Source of the DNA: Crossiella sp. CA-258035
GTDB lineage: Bacteria; Actinomycetota; Actinomycetes; Mycobacteriales; Pseudonocardiaceae
Length of the DNA stretch: 64,000 nucleotides
NCBI RefSeq assembly: GCF_030064675.1
Contig: NZ_CP116413.1
Coordinates: 8,771,501-8,835,500 of the forward strand
Direction of reading: 5' to 3'
The position numbers were made by a program, and so were the translations under genes. Shown piece after piece: positions 15,168-22,633 of this stretch. Positions within the stretch are counted from its first letter, which is position 1. Every line of letters begins with the position of its first letter. The notes below the pieces were generated by a model, which ran no database searches, had not been told where the DNA came from, and was given only the letters and a program-made list of their open reading frames with translations.

Positions 15168-16508
15168 GTGACCCTGGAGTACCTCATTCCTTCGCTGCAA
15201 CGCTCGCTGCGCAGCCACCTGGAGCCGGGGATCTGGCCGGCCGGGACCGAGCTGGGGCCGGAGAACGACCTGCTGGTCGGCGGGGTTTCGCTGCGGCGGG
15301 TCGCGGCTGACTTCGGCACTCCCTCCTACGTGCTGGACGAGGCGGCGGTCCGGCAGCGGTGCCGGGAGTACCGGGCCGCGTTGCCCGACGTCGAGATCGC
15401 CTACGCCAGCAAGGCGTTGCTGACCAAGGCGGTGGCGCGGTGGGTGCGGGAGGAGGGGCTTTCGCTCGATGTGTGCTCGGCTGGGGAGCTCGCCGTCGCG
15501 CGGGCGGTGGACTTCCCGGCGGAGCGGGTCATCCTGCACGGGAATGCCAAGACGCCGGAGGACCTGAAGGCCGCCATCGGGTATGGCGTTGGGCGGGTGG
15601 TGGTGGACTCGTTCGACGAGATCGAGCAGCTCGGCGCGTTGGCGCGGTATCCGCAGCAGGTGCTGGTGCGGGTGACGCCCGGGGTGGACGGGCAGACGCA
15701 CAAGGCGATCGCGACCGGGGTGGAGGACCAGAAGTTCGGGTTCTCGCTGGCCAGTGGGGCCGCGGCGGAGGCGGTGCGGCGGGTGCTCGGCCAGCCGAAC
15801 CTGCACCTGGTGGGGCTGCACTGCCACATCGGGTCGCAGATCGGGCGGGTGGCCGGGTTCGAGCTGGCGGCGCGGCGGATGGTCGGTCTGCTGGCCGCGG
15901 TGCGGGATGAGCACGGGATCGTGTTGCCACAGCTGAACATCGGCGGTGGGCACGCGGTGGCGTACCTGCCCGGCGAGGACGAGTTCGACCTCCAGGGGTT
16001 CGCGGCCAGGGTGCGGTGCGCGGTGAACTACGAGTGCTCGGCGCGCGGGCTGCCGGTGCCGCGGTTGGTGGTGGAGCCGGGGCGGTCGCTGGTCGCGCGG
16101 GCCGGGGTCACGCTGTACCGGGTGGTCGTGGTCAAGGACGTGCCCGGCGTGCGGACCTTCGTCGCGGTGGACGGCGGGATGAGCGACAACATGAGGCCCG
16201 CGCTCTACGGATCCCGTTACGCGGTGCGGATGTTCGGCCGCACCAGCCACGCGGCCGCGCGCACGGTGACCGTGGTCGGGCGGCACTGCGAGGCCGGGGA
16301 CGTGATCGCGCGCGATGTGCCGTTGCCCGCGGACATCCGCGCGGGCGACCTGCTGGCCGTGCCCTGCTCCGGCGCCTACCACCACTCGCTGGCGTCCAAC
16401 TACAACCTGGTCGGCCGGCCGCCGGTGATCGCGGTGGCCGAGGGACGTTACCGGCCGATCATCCGGCGGGAGACGGATGAGGACGTGCTGGCTCGGGATC
16501 TGGGCTGA
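15168..16508 (+). CDS. lysA: Diaminopimelate decarboxylase
   Basis: 446 aa. Catalyses meso-DAP to L-lysine plus CO2, with PLP. The Schiff-base Lys82 lies in YASKALLT, HCHIGSQI is the PLP-site His motif, GGGHAV the phosphate-binding loop, EPGRSLVA the arginine motif, and CSGAYHHSLASNYNL the C-terminal active-site Cys/Tyr segment. GTG 15168 is chosen over GTG 15150 because GGAGG sits 6 bases upstream of it. The gene ends in a 50-bp antisense overlap with the EamA transporter gene. Confidence 0.9.
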   Translation: MTLEYLIPSLQRSLRSHLEPGIWPAGTELGPENDLLVGGVSLRRVAADFGTPSYVLDEAAVRQRCREYRAALPDVEIAYASKALLTKAVARWVREEGLSLDVCSAGELAVARAVDFPAERVILHGNAKTPEDLKAAIGYGVGRVVVDSFDEIEQLGALARYPQQVLVRVTPGVDGQTHKAIATGVEDQKFGFSLASGAAAEAVRRVLGQPNLHLVGLHCHIGSQIGRVAGFELAARRMVGLLAAVRDEHGIVLPQLNIGGGHAVAYLPGEDEFDLQGFAARVRCAVNYECSARGLPVPRLVVEPGRSLVARAGVTLYRVVVVKDVPGVRTFVAVDGGMSDNMRPALYGSRYAVRMFGRTSHAAARTVTVVGRHCEAGDVIARDVPLPADIRAGDLLAVPCSGAYHHSLASNYNLVGRPPVIAVAEGRYRPIIRRETDEDVLARDLG

Positions 16509-17394
16509 GCCGGACGGTGCCGCCCTTGCCGGTGCGCTCGCGCCAGCCGAGGGCGGTCACCGCGACCACCAGCAGCGCGAAGCCCAGCCACTGGGTGCCG
16601 GACAGGCGCGCGCCCAGCAGGCCGACGCCGATCAACGCGGCGGTGGCCGGGAAGGCCAGCTCGGCCAGGGTGGCGCGGGCCGCCGGGGTGCTGCGCAGGC
16701 CCTGGTAGTACAGGGTCAGCGCGAGCAGGCCGGGCACGATCGCGAGCAACAGCAGGGCGGGCGCGTTCGCCCAGTCCACCAGGAACGGGGCGCCCTGGCC
16801 TGCCACCACCACCGCGGTCGCGGGCAGGCCGATGGCGAAGCGCAGCACCGTGACGTCCCACGGGCGCAGCTCGGTGCTGACCAGCCTGCCGAGCACGGTG
16901 CCGCCCGCCCACAGCGCGGCCGCGCCCAGCGCCAGCAGCGCCGGGACCGCGGCGCTGACCCGCACCTCCAGCGGGTTCGGAAAGCTCAGCAGCCAGGCGC
17001 CGAGCAGGGCGGGCGCGGCGAAGTAGGCGTAGTGCGCGCGCGGCCGCTCGCCGAGCAGGACGAAGGCGGCCAGCAGCACGAACACCGGCTGGAACTTCTG
17101 CAGCACCAGCGGGGTCACCGGGTCGCCGTAGCGGAAGGCGGCGGTGAACAGCGCGGTCGCCACCGCCGAGGAGCCGACCCCGATGACCAGCACCGCGAAC
17201 CGCCGCGGCCAGCTCAGCCCGGCGAAGGCGCGCAGCGCGCGCGGCACCCAGGGCAGCAGCAGGGTCACCACGATCAAGTGTTCCCAGAAGACCACGGTGG
17301 CCGAGGGCAGGGCCTGCGCGAGCGGGGTGCGGAGCAGGGCGTCCGTGCCCCACAGCGCGGCGGCCAGCGCCACCAGCCAGGTCCGATCCCGCAT
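16459..17394 (-). CDS. EamA-family (DMT superfamily) transporter
   Basis: 311 aa with about ten hydrophobic helices arranged as two five-TM EamA repeats, plus a short hydrophilic C-terminus rich in Pro. FQPVFVLLAAFVLLGERP is the characteristic end of the first repeat. Probable exporter of a metabolite or amino acid; substrate unknown. ATG 17394 is preferred to ATG 17406 because GGGGGCAGG precedes it. Its 3' end overlaps the 3' end of lysA by 50 bp. Confidence 0.85.
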   Translation of the reverse strand: MRDRTWLVALAAALWGTDALLRTPLAQALPSATVVFWEHLIVVTLLLPWVPRALRAFAGLSWPRRFAVLVIGVGSSAVATALFTAAFRYGDPVTPLVLQKFQPVFVLLAAFVLLGERPRAHYAYFAAPALLGAWLLSFPNPLEVRVSAAVPALLALGAAALWAGGTVLGRLVSTELRPWDVTVLRFAIGLPATAVVVAGQGAPFLVDWANAPALLLLAIVPGLLALTLYYQGLRSTPAARATLAELAFPATAALIGVGLLGARLSGTQWLGFALLVVAVTALGWRERTGKGGTVRLSPDPEPARPHPSPAG

Positions 17395-17472
17395 GCCTGC
17401 CCCCATATCAGCCGGTCATAACTTCACTCGCCGCCGGTGCCGGAACGCACGCAGCGTGCCAAGGTGGTCACC

Positions 17473-18063
17473 ATGCGACGTCTTCCCCTTGCCGCGACCG
17501 GCGTCGCGGCCGCGTTGCTGCTGATCACCGGCAGCACAGCGCCCGCAGGCGCCGATCCGGTCAACTCCATCTCCCCGGATTCCATTCCCGTGCTCACCGT
17601 CGGCCGCTTCGCGCCGTACAGCCCGGAGGCCAAGGCCGTCACCCACGACCCGAAGCTGGTGCCCGAGGGCGCCGGTGTGGTGGTCGCCGCGACCCACGTC
17701 CGGCACGGCGGCACCCTGGTGCTGCTCTCGGTGCGCGGTCTGGTGCCCCAGCGCACCTACGGCGCGCACGCGCACACCAAGCCGTGCGGGCCCGCGCCCG
17801 CCGACTCCGGCCCGCACTACCAGGACGTCCTCGACCCGGTGCAGCCCTCGGTCGATCCCAAGTACGCCAACGCGTCCAACGAGATCTGGCTGGACTTCAC
17901 CACCGACCGGCACGGCGTCGGCGTCAGCAAGACCGTGGTGCCCTGGCACTTCGGCGAGCGCAGGGCCAAGTCAGTGGTGATCCACTTCGAGCGGACCAAG
18001 ACCCACCACGGGCACGCCGGAACCGCGGGCGCGCGGCTGGGCTGCGTGAACGTTAACTTCTAG
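17473..18063 (+). CDS. Secreted Cu/Zn superoxide dismutase-like protein
   Basis: 196 aa. Residues 1-27 form a Sec signal peptide (MRRLPLAATGVAAALLLITG, then an Ala-rich cleavage region). The mature part has AHAHTKPCG, DSGPHYQD and SVVIHFERTK, in positions of the Cu/Zn SOD copper and zinc ligands. The overall motif set is looser than in true SodC: the HAH replaces HxH in a different context. Activity is uncertain; a SOD-fold metal-binding role is safer. AAGGTGG precedes ATG 17473. Ends tail-to-tail with the DUF3558 gene, 4-bp overlap. Confidence 0.72.
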   Translation: MRRLPLAATGVAAALLLITGSTAPAGADPVNSISPDSIPVLTVGRFAPYSPEAKAVTHDPKLVPEGAGVVVAATHVRHGGTLVLLSVRGLVPQRTYGAHAHTKPCGPAPADSGPHYQDVLDPVQPSVDPKYANASNEIWLDFTTDRHGVGVSKTVVPWHFGERRAKSVVIHFERTKTHHGHAGTAGARLGCVNVNF

Positions 18064-19157
18064 ACCGCGCCCAGCAGCTTCGGCACGATCTGCTCGGCCA
18101 GGGCCTTCTCCAGGCCGCGACGGGCCTCGTCGGTGCGGTTGTCGCCCAGTGCCATCAACCGCACCGCGAGCAGGTTGTCCATGTTGTCCCGCAACAGCAC
18201 CCCGGTGCCGCTGAGCACGCTGCCCACCTTGGCCGGACGGCCGGCCACCGAGATCTCCGCGCCGTTGTACAGCGAGCCCTCCAGCTTGGTGGAGAGCACC
18301 TGGATCCACACCGTGTGCGCGCCGCCCTTGAACGGCTCGCCGCCGGAGATCGTGCAGTCACCGCCATAGGTCAGCTGCCGCTCCCGAACCGGCACGCCCA
18401 GGATGCTCTGGAACATCTCGTCGCTGGCCGCGGTGCACAGCGCGGCGGCGCGCTGCGGGTGCGGCAGGTCGACCACGCCCGCGGCCGGCGGCGGCGGGAA
18501 CGGGGTGTACGGCAGCGCGCCCTTCTCCCCCGGCGCGGGCGCGGCCGGGCCGGGCTTGGTCAGCTCGGCGAGCAGCTTCTGGGCCAACTCGTGCAGCACC
18601 TGCTTCGGCGACTTCGGCGGGTTGCTGCCCGGGGTCGCGGTCATGTGCAGGGTGCCCTTGGGCACCGCGTCCTCGCTGTCGCCGAACTTCCGCTTCTCCA
18701 GCTCCTGCTCGCCGAACTGGTTGAACGGCACGCACAGCACCTCGCCGCCGCCGCTGGCCGCGACCGAGGTGGCCGGCCTGCCGCCCACGTCCACCTGCTG
18801 CGGGTTGGCCAGCGTCTTGCAGGGCTGCTGCCAGCTCAGGCTCAGGTACACGGTCTGGCGGCCGCCCTCGACCAGGCAGCCACCGCGCTGCGCCCACCGG
18901 CTCTGCACCGGCCCGCCGAGCAGCTCCGACCACTCCTGCGTGGACAGCGTGCCGCACAGCAGCTGCGCGGTCGGCTCGGGGTTGAGCAGCGAGACCAGCT
19001 CCCCGCCCGGCGAGCTGACCTTGCGCGCCGCGGAACCGCGCTTGTCGTAGCCCTCCACCGGATCACCCGCTTCGGCCACGCCACGCACCGTGGTGCACCC
19101 GGCGAGCAGCGCCGCGGTGGCCAGGAGCAGCGCGCCGGTCCGGCGGGCGTTGGTCAT
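18060..19157 (-). CDS. DUF3558-family lipoprotein
   Basis: 365 aa. A lipoprotein signal with lipobox LLAGC puts Cys at residue 21. The body contains two DUF3558-like units, each with spaced Cys residues (LCGTLSTQEW...GGCLVEGG and LCTAASDEMF...GGDCTISGG), so it looks like an internal duplication. The family is abundant and uncharacterised in Pseudonocardiales. ATG 19157 is chosen because GGAGGAACC lies upstream. Expected outside the cell membrane. Confidence 0.82.
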   Translation of the reverse strand: MTNARRTGALLLATAALLAGCTTVRGVAEAGDPVEGYDKRGSAARKVSSPGGELVSLLNPEPTAQLLCGTLSTQEWSELLGGPVQSRWAQRGGCLVEGGRQTVYLSLSWQQPCKTLANPQQVDVGGRPATSVAASGGGEVLCVPFNQFGEQELEKRKFGDSEDAVPKGTLHMTATPGSNPPKSPKQVLHELAQKLLAELTKPGPAAPAPGEKGALPYTPFPPPPAAGVVDLPHPQRAAALCTAASDEMFQSILGVPVRERQLTYGGDCTISGGEPFKGGAHTVWIQVLSTKLEGSLYNGAEISVAGRPAKVGSVLSGTGVLLRDNMDNLLAVRLMALGDNRTDEARRGLEKALAEQIVPKLLGAV

Positions 19158-19306
19158 CAGTGGTTCCTCCATCCGGACGAGCGTTACCGGTGTGATGTTC
19201 GCAGCAGGGCCTGACGGTTGTCCCGGCAACTCCGGAATCCGGTGGCGTGGGTGTGATCTCGGCGGCACTTCCTAAATCGAGCTGATCTGGTTCCGAAAAT
19301 AGGGAG

Positions 19307-19645
19307 ATGAACGCGACTCGCAGGCAGGGCGTGGTGGACGCGTTGGAGGCGCTGGCCGGGTTCACCCCAGCCAACGTCAACGGCTGGCCGGACCTCAGCG
19401 GCACGGTGCAGGTGCTGCTGGCCGACACCTGGTGGGACCGGTTCGACCCGGCGGAGAGCGTGGGCGAGCTGCTCAGGGACGAGGCCGAGGTCGCCGCGGT
19501 CAAGGCCGTTGTCGAACCGCTGCTGGAGGTGCTGGAGGCCTACAACCCGGCCACACCGGATGAGACCTACCTCACTCATCCGCGCTGGCCGGAGGTGGCG
19601 GCCAAGGCGGGTCAGGCACACCGGTTGCTGGCCGAGACGGGCTGA
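19307..19645 (+). CDS. Conserved hypothetical protein (possibly SCO4402 family)
   Basis: 112 aa, acidic, mostly helical, Trp-containing (NGWPDL, DTWWDRF, HPRWPEVA). No membrane segment or signal. Its size and the MNATRRQGVVDALEALAG opening recall a small actinobacterial family named after SCO4402, but that recognition is weak. It directly precedes dusB with overlapping stop/start (TGATG), so the two are translationally coupled. Function unknown. Confidence 0.65.
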   Translation: MNATRRQGVVDALEALAGFTPANVNGWPDLSGTVQVLLADTWWDRFDPAESVGELLRDEAEVAAVKAVVEPLLEVLEAYNPATPDETYLTHPRWPEVAAKAGQAHRLLAETG

Positions 19646-20817
19646 TGGCGACCGGCACTGTCGACGTGCCGGACAATGGAGCGGTGAACGCGCGTCCGCC
19701 CTTGCTGCGGGTCGGCCCCTACCAGGTCGATCCGCCGGTTGTGCTCGCGCCGATGGCCGGGATCACCAACGTGGCCTTCCGGCAGCTCTGCCGCCAGTAC
19801 GGGGCGGGGCTGTACGTGTGCGAGATGGTCACCACCCGGGCGCTGGTCGAGCGGGACCCGATGACCATGCACATGATCACCTTCAGCGCGGACGAGCACC
19901 CGCGCTCGCTCCAGCTCTACGGGGTCGACCCGGTCACCATGGACAAGGCCGTCCGGATGATCGTGGACGAGGACCTGGCCGACCACATCGACATGAACTT
20001 CGGCTGCCCGGTGCCCAAGGTGACCCGCAAGGGCGGTGGCGCGGCGCTGCCGTACAAGCGGCGGCTCTTCGGCGACATCGTGCGGGCCGCGGTGCGGGCC
20101 GCCGAGCCCGCGGGCATCCCGGTGACGGTGAAGTTCCGGATCGGCATCGACGAGGACCACCTGACCTACCTGGACGCCGGGCGGATCGCCGAGGCCGAGG
20201 GCGCCTCCTGGGTGGCCCTGCACGGGCGGACCGCGGCGCAGCGCTACTCCGGGCAGGCCGACTGGTCGGCGATCGCGCGGCTCAAGGAAGCGGTGCGGAC
20301 CATCCCGGTGCTGGGCAACGGCGACATCTTCTCCGCCGACGACGCGCTGCGGATGATGGCCGAGACCGGCTGCGACGGGATCGTGGTCGGCCGCGGCTGC
20401 CTGGGCAGGCCCTGGCTGTTCCGGGACCTGGCGGCCGCCTTCGCCGGTGAGCCGATTCCGGCAGGCCCTTCACTGGGCGGGGTGGCCGCGGTGCTGCACC
20501 AGCACGCCGAGCTGCTCATCGACCACCTCGGGCCGGACAAGGGCATCCGCGACCTGCGCAAGCACATGGCCTGGTACCTGCGCGGCTTCCCGGTCGGCGG
20601 CGACCTGCGGCGCAGCTTCGCCATGGTGTCCAGCCTGGCCGAGCTGGAGGACCTGCTCGCCCAGCTGCCGCCGGAGGTGCCGTTCCCGGAGGACGCGGAG
20701 GGGCCGCGCGGACGCCAGGGCTCACCGGCGAAGGTCAGCCTGCCGCAGGGGTGGCTGGACGATCCGGAGGACGCCTCGGTCCCGCTCGGCGCGGAGCTGA
20801 TGCACTCCGGCGGATGA
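19645..20817 (+). CDS. dusB: tRNA-dihydrouridine synthase
   Basis: 390 aa. Flavoenzyme reducing uridines in tRNA with NADPH. APMAGITN is the FMN-binding start of the TIM barrel, Cys121 in NFGCPVPKVTRKGGG is catalytic, and GRTAAQRYSG, GNGDI and GRGCLGRPW are further Dus signatures. The ATG at 19645 overlaps the preceding stop. GTG 19684 (after ATGGAGCG) is a plausible alternative, removing 13 non-conserved residues. Its position upstream of an LCP gene and phoU matches the mycobacterial Rv0823c-Rv0821c order. Confidence 0.9.
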   Translation: MATGTVDVPDNGAVNARPPLLRVGPYQVDPPVVLAPMAGITNVAFRQLCRQYGAGLYVCEMVTTRALVERDPMTMHMITFSADEHPRSLQLYGVDPVTMDKAVRMIVDEDLADHIDMNFGCPVPKVTRKGGGAALPYKRRLFGDIVRAAVRAAEPAGIPVTVKFRIGIDEDHLTYLDAGRIAEAEGASWVALHGRTAAQRYSGQADWSAIARLKEAVRTIPVLGNGDIFSADDALRMMAETGCDGIVVGRGCLGRPWLFRDLAAAFAGEPIPAGPSLGGVAAVLHQHAELLIDHLGPDKGIRDLRKHMAWYLRGFPVGGDLRRSFAMVSSLAELEDLLAQLPPEVPFPEDAEGPRGRQGSPAKVSLPQGWLDDPEDASVPLGAELMHSGG

Positions 20818-21260
20818 GCGCGCGGCTGGGCGGCGCGCTGCTGGTCACGCTGGTCACCGCGGGCTGTGCGGTCGGTGTGTCCGGCACGCCGTCTGCGGCG
20901 TCCCAGGAGGCGGTGGACGCCGGACTGGTCGGTGGTTACTTCAGCGACGGGCTGGCCGCGGCGCGGACCGGGGTGGCCGCGCAGCGGGAGTTCCTGACCC
21001 GCACCCAGCACCCGGACTTCCGCGCCGGCGCCTGCGATCCCGGCGAGCTGGTGCTGACCGTGGAACCCGCGCTGTCCACCCTGCGGCCGGATCCGGGGTG
21101 GACTGCGGGCAGCCGGGGCAGGCCGAGGGGACGGGTGTACGTGGTGGCGGTCTCGGTCACCGCGAAACGGGACGGCGCCACGGTCGGTATCCAGATCGGG
21201 TCACAGCACGTGGTCGTCCTCGACGGGGCGGCCTACGGGTTCGCACCCTGTCCGCGCTGA
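20814..21260 (+). CDS. Small lipoprotein of unknown function
   Basis: 148 aa, starting in an ATGA overlap with dusB. A lipoprotein signal (LLVTLVTAGC) puts Cys at residue 18. The mature domain has two further Cys (GACDPGEL and FAPCPR) that could form a disulfide. No recognised family. Translational coupling to a tRNA-modification gene is probably positional. Confidence 0.72.
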   Translation: MSARLGGALLVTLVTAGCAVGVSGTPSAASQEAVDAGLVGGYFSDGLAAARTGVAAQREFLTRTQHPDFRAGACDPGELVLTVEPALSTLRPDPGWTAGSRGRPRGRVYVVAVSVTAKRDGATVGIQIGSQHVVVLDGAAYGFAPCPR

Positions 21261-21512
21261 GCGTGACGACGCCCACATCCCTTGGGCTACCGGCAGTTTC
21301 CTGCTGGGCCAAGTGGGTGGGCTATGGCCGAACAGCTTGGGCGGCCCCGCCATTTGCGGGTACACAACCAAGTGCGTGGTGGATCACGCTGAGTCACCGG
21401 GTCGGAGCAGCCCACGGTCAGCCAGATAAGTGAAATACGACACCGGGCCGGTCCAGTGGCTCAAGCGTGCCGCCGTAACCGACGACACCACCGTGGTAGG
21501 GAGGTGAACGCG
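21261..21512. other. Leader region upstream of the diguanylate cyclase gene
   Basis: About 250 bases without a gene. I looked for a c-di-GMP riboswitch and found none of its conserved blocks. Several short GC-rich inverted repeats exist, but no structure stands out. A GGGAGGTG Shine-Dalgarno sequence sits near the end. Confidence 0.4.
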
Positions 21513-22436
21513 GTGACCGTACTGCGACCTGACATCGCCGAGTCTGATCCGCTCCGCGATGGCGCGCGGCCGGTCTGCTCCGCACCCACCCCGCCGCGCT
21601 CGCCCGCCTCCGCCGCGGGGCATCCGGGCCCGCCACCGCCGTCACCGCCCGCCAACTCCGGGCTGGTGCAGTTGCACGAGTCGATCGCCGCGCTGTTCGC
21701 CTCCCGGGGACAGTGGCGGCAGGCCTACCAACACCTGCGTTCGGCGCTGGACCTGCTCTCCTCCGAGCAGACCAACCCGCCGCAGGTGCCCGAGCAGCTG
21801 CGCCGCGAGGTGGACCGGCTGCGTCGCGAGCACGCCGAGGCGCGCGAGCAGAGCCTGCGGGACAGCCTCACCGCCAGCTACAACCGGCGCTACCTGGACC
21901 AGCGGCTGCTCGGCCTGCTCGGCGAAGCGGACCGGCAGGGCGGGCTGGCCGTGGCCCTGGTGGACCTGGACTTCTTCAAGCAGGTCAACGACACCTTCGG
22001 CCACCTCATCGGCGACCGGGTGCTCCAGCGGGTGGTGGAGCTGCTGCAGGACGGGTTGCCCGAGGGCGCGTTCTGCGCCCGCTACGGTGGCGAGGAATTT
22101 GTGCTCGTGGTGCCGGGCATCGACACCGGGACGGCGGTCGCCGTCTGTGAAGCGGCACGTGCGCGCGTCGAGCGGTATCCGTGGACGCAGCTGGCCCCGG
22201 ACCTGCGGGTCACGGTGAGTATTGGGCTGGCGCACGAGCTGACCGGCTCACCTGCGGACACGCCAGCGACTGATCCGAAGGAGCAGTTGTTGCGCGCGGA
22301 CAGCTTGCTCTACGTGGCCAAGCAGTCCGGCCGGAACGCGGTCGCGTACCGGGAACAGGACGGTCGCGTTCGGCTCGCCGGAGCGGCCGGTGGGCGACGG
22401 GCAGTGGCTCAACCGCGCCCGGTTGGCTATAACTGA
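21513..22436 (+). CDS. GGDEF-domain diguanylate cyclase
   Basis: 307 aa. The N-terminal 45 residues are Pro-rich and probably disordered. Residues 50-110 form a TPR-like or coiled-coil helical region (RGQWRQAYQHLRSALDLL). The GGDEF domain occupies residues about 110-290 with active site RYGGEEF at 190-196, so c-di-GMP synthesis is expected. No RxxD inhibitory site is visible at the usual position. No membrane segment: a cytosolic enzyme. GTG 21513 follows GGGAGGTG. A c-di-GMP-binding RsiG homologue is encoded at 41941 in this window. Confidence 0.88.
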   Translation: MTVLRPDIAESDPLRDGARPVCSAPTPPRSPASAAGHPGPPPPSPPANSGLVQLHESIAALFASRGQWRQAYQHLRSALDLLSSEQTNPPQVPEQLRREVDRLRREHAEAREQSLRDSLTASYNRRYLDQRLLGLLGEADRQGGLAVALVDLDFFKQVNDTFGHLIGDRVLQRVVELLQDGLPEGAFCARYGGEEFVLVVPGIDTGTAVAVCEAARARVERYPWTQLAPDLRVTVSIGLAHELTGSPADTPATDPKEQLLRADSLLYVAKQSGRNAVAYREQDGRVRLAGAAGGRRAVAQPRPVGYN

Positions 22437-22633
22437 TCTTGCTCGGTACGGCCCGATCGGGCTAAGCGACTCGGCAATTTTCCGTACAGGACGTGACAAA
22501 GCTCGCGGCCGCGCTCGTGTGTTCAACCCGATATCCGTACTATCGGGCACCGGGCGATCCGTCGGGGGTTACAACCTGTTCGGTTCGCCCTGCGTCATTA
22601 GTCGGAGAGTCACACGATCGGGAAGGAGACCGG
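22437..22633. other. Intergenic promoter region of the LCP gene
   Basis: About 200 bases, noticeably more AT-rich than its surroundings. TACTAT near 22540 could be a -10 element. No conserved riboswitch or repeat recognised. Confidence 0.35.

Noticed and set aside
21261-21512. c-di-GMP riboswitch upstream of the diguanylate cyclase gene
   Set aside because: None of the conserved GEMM sequence blocks could be found.
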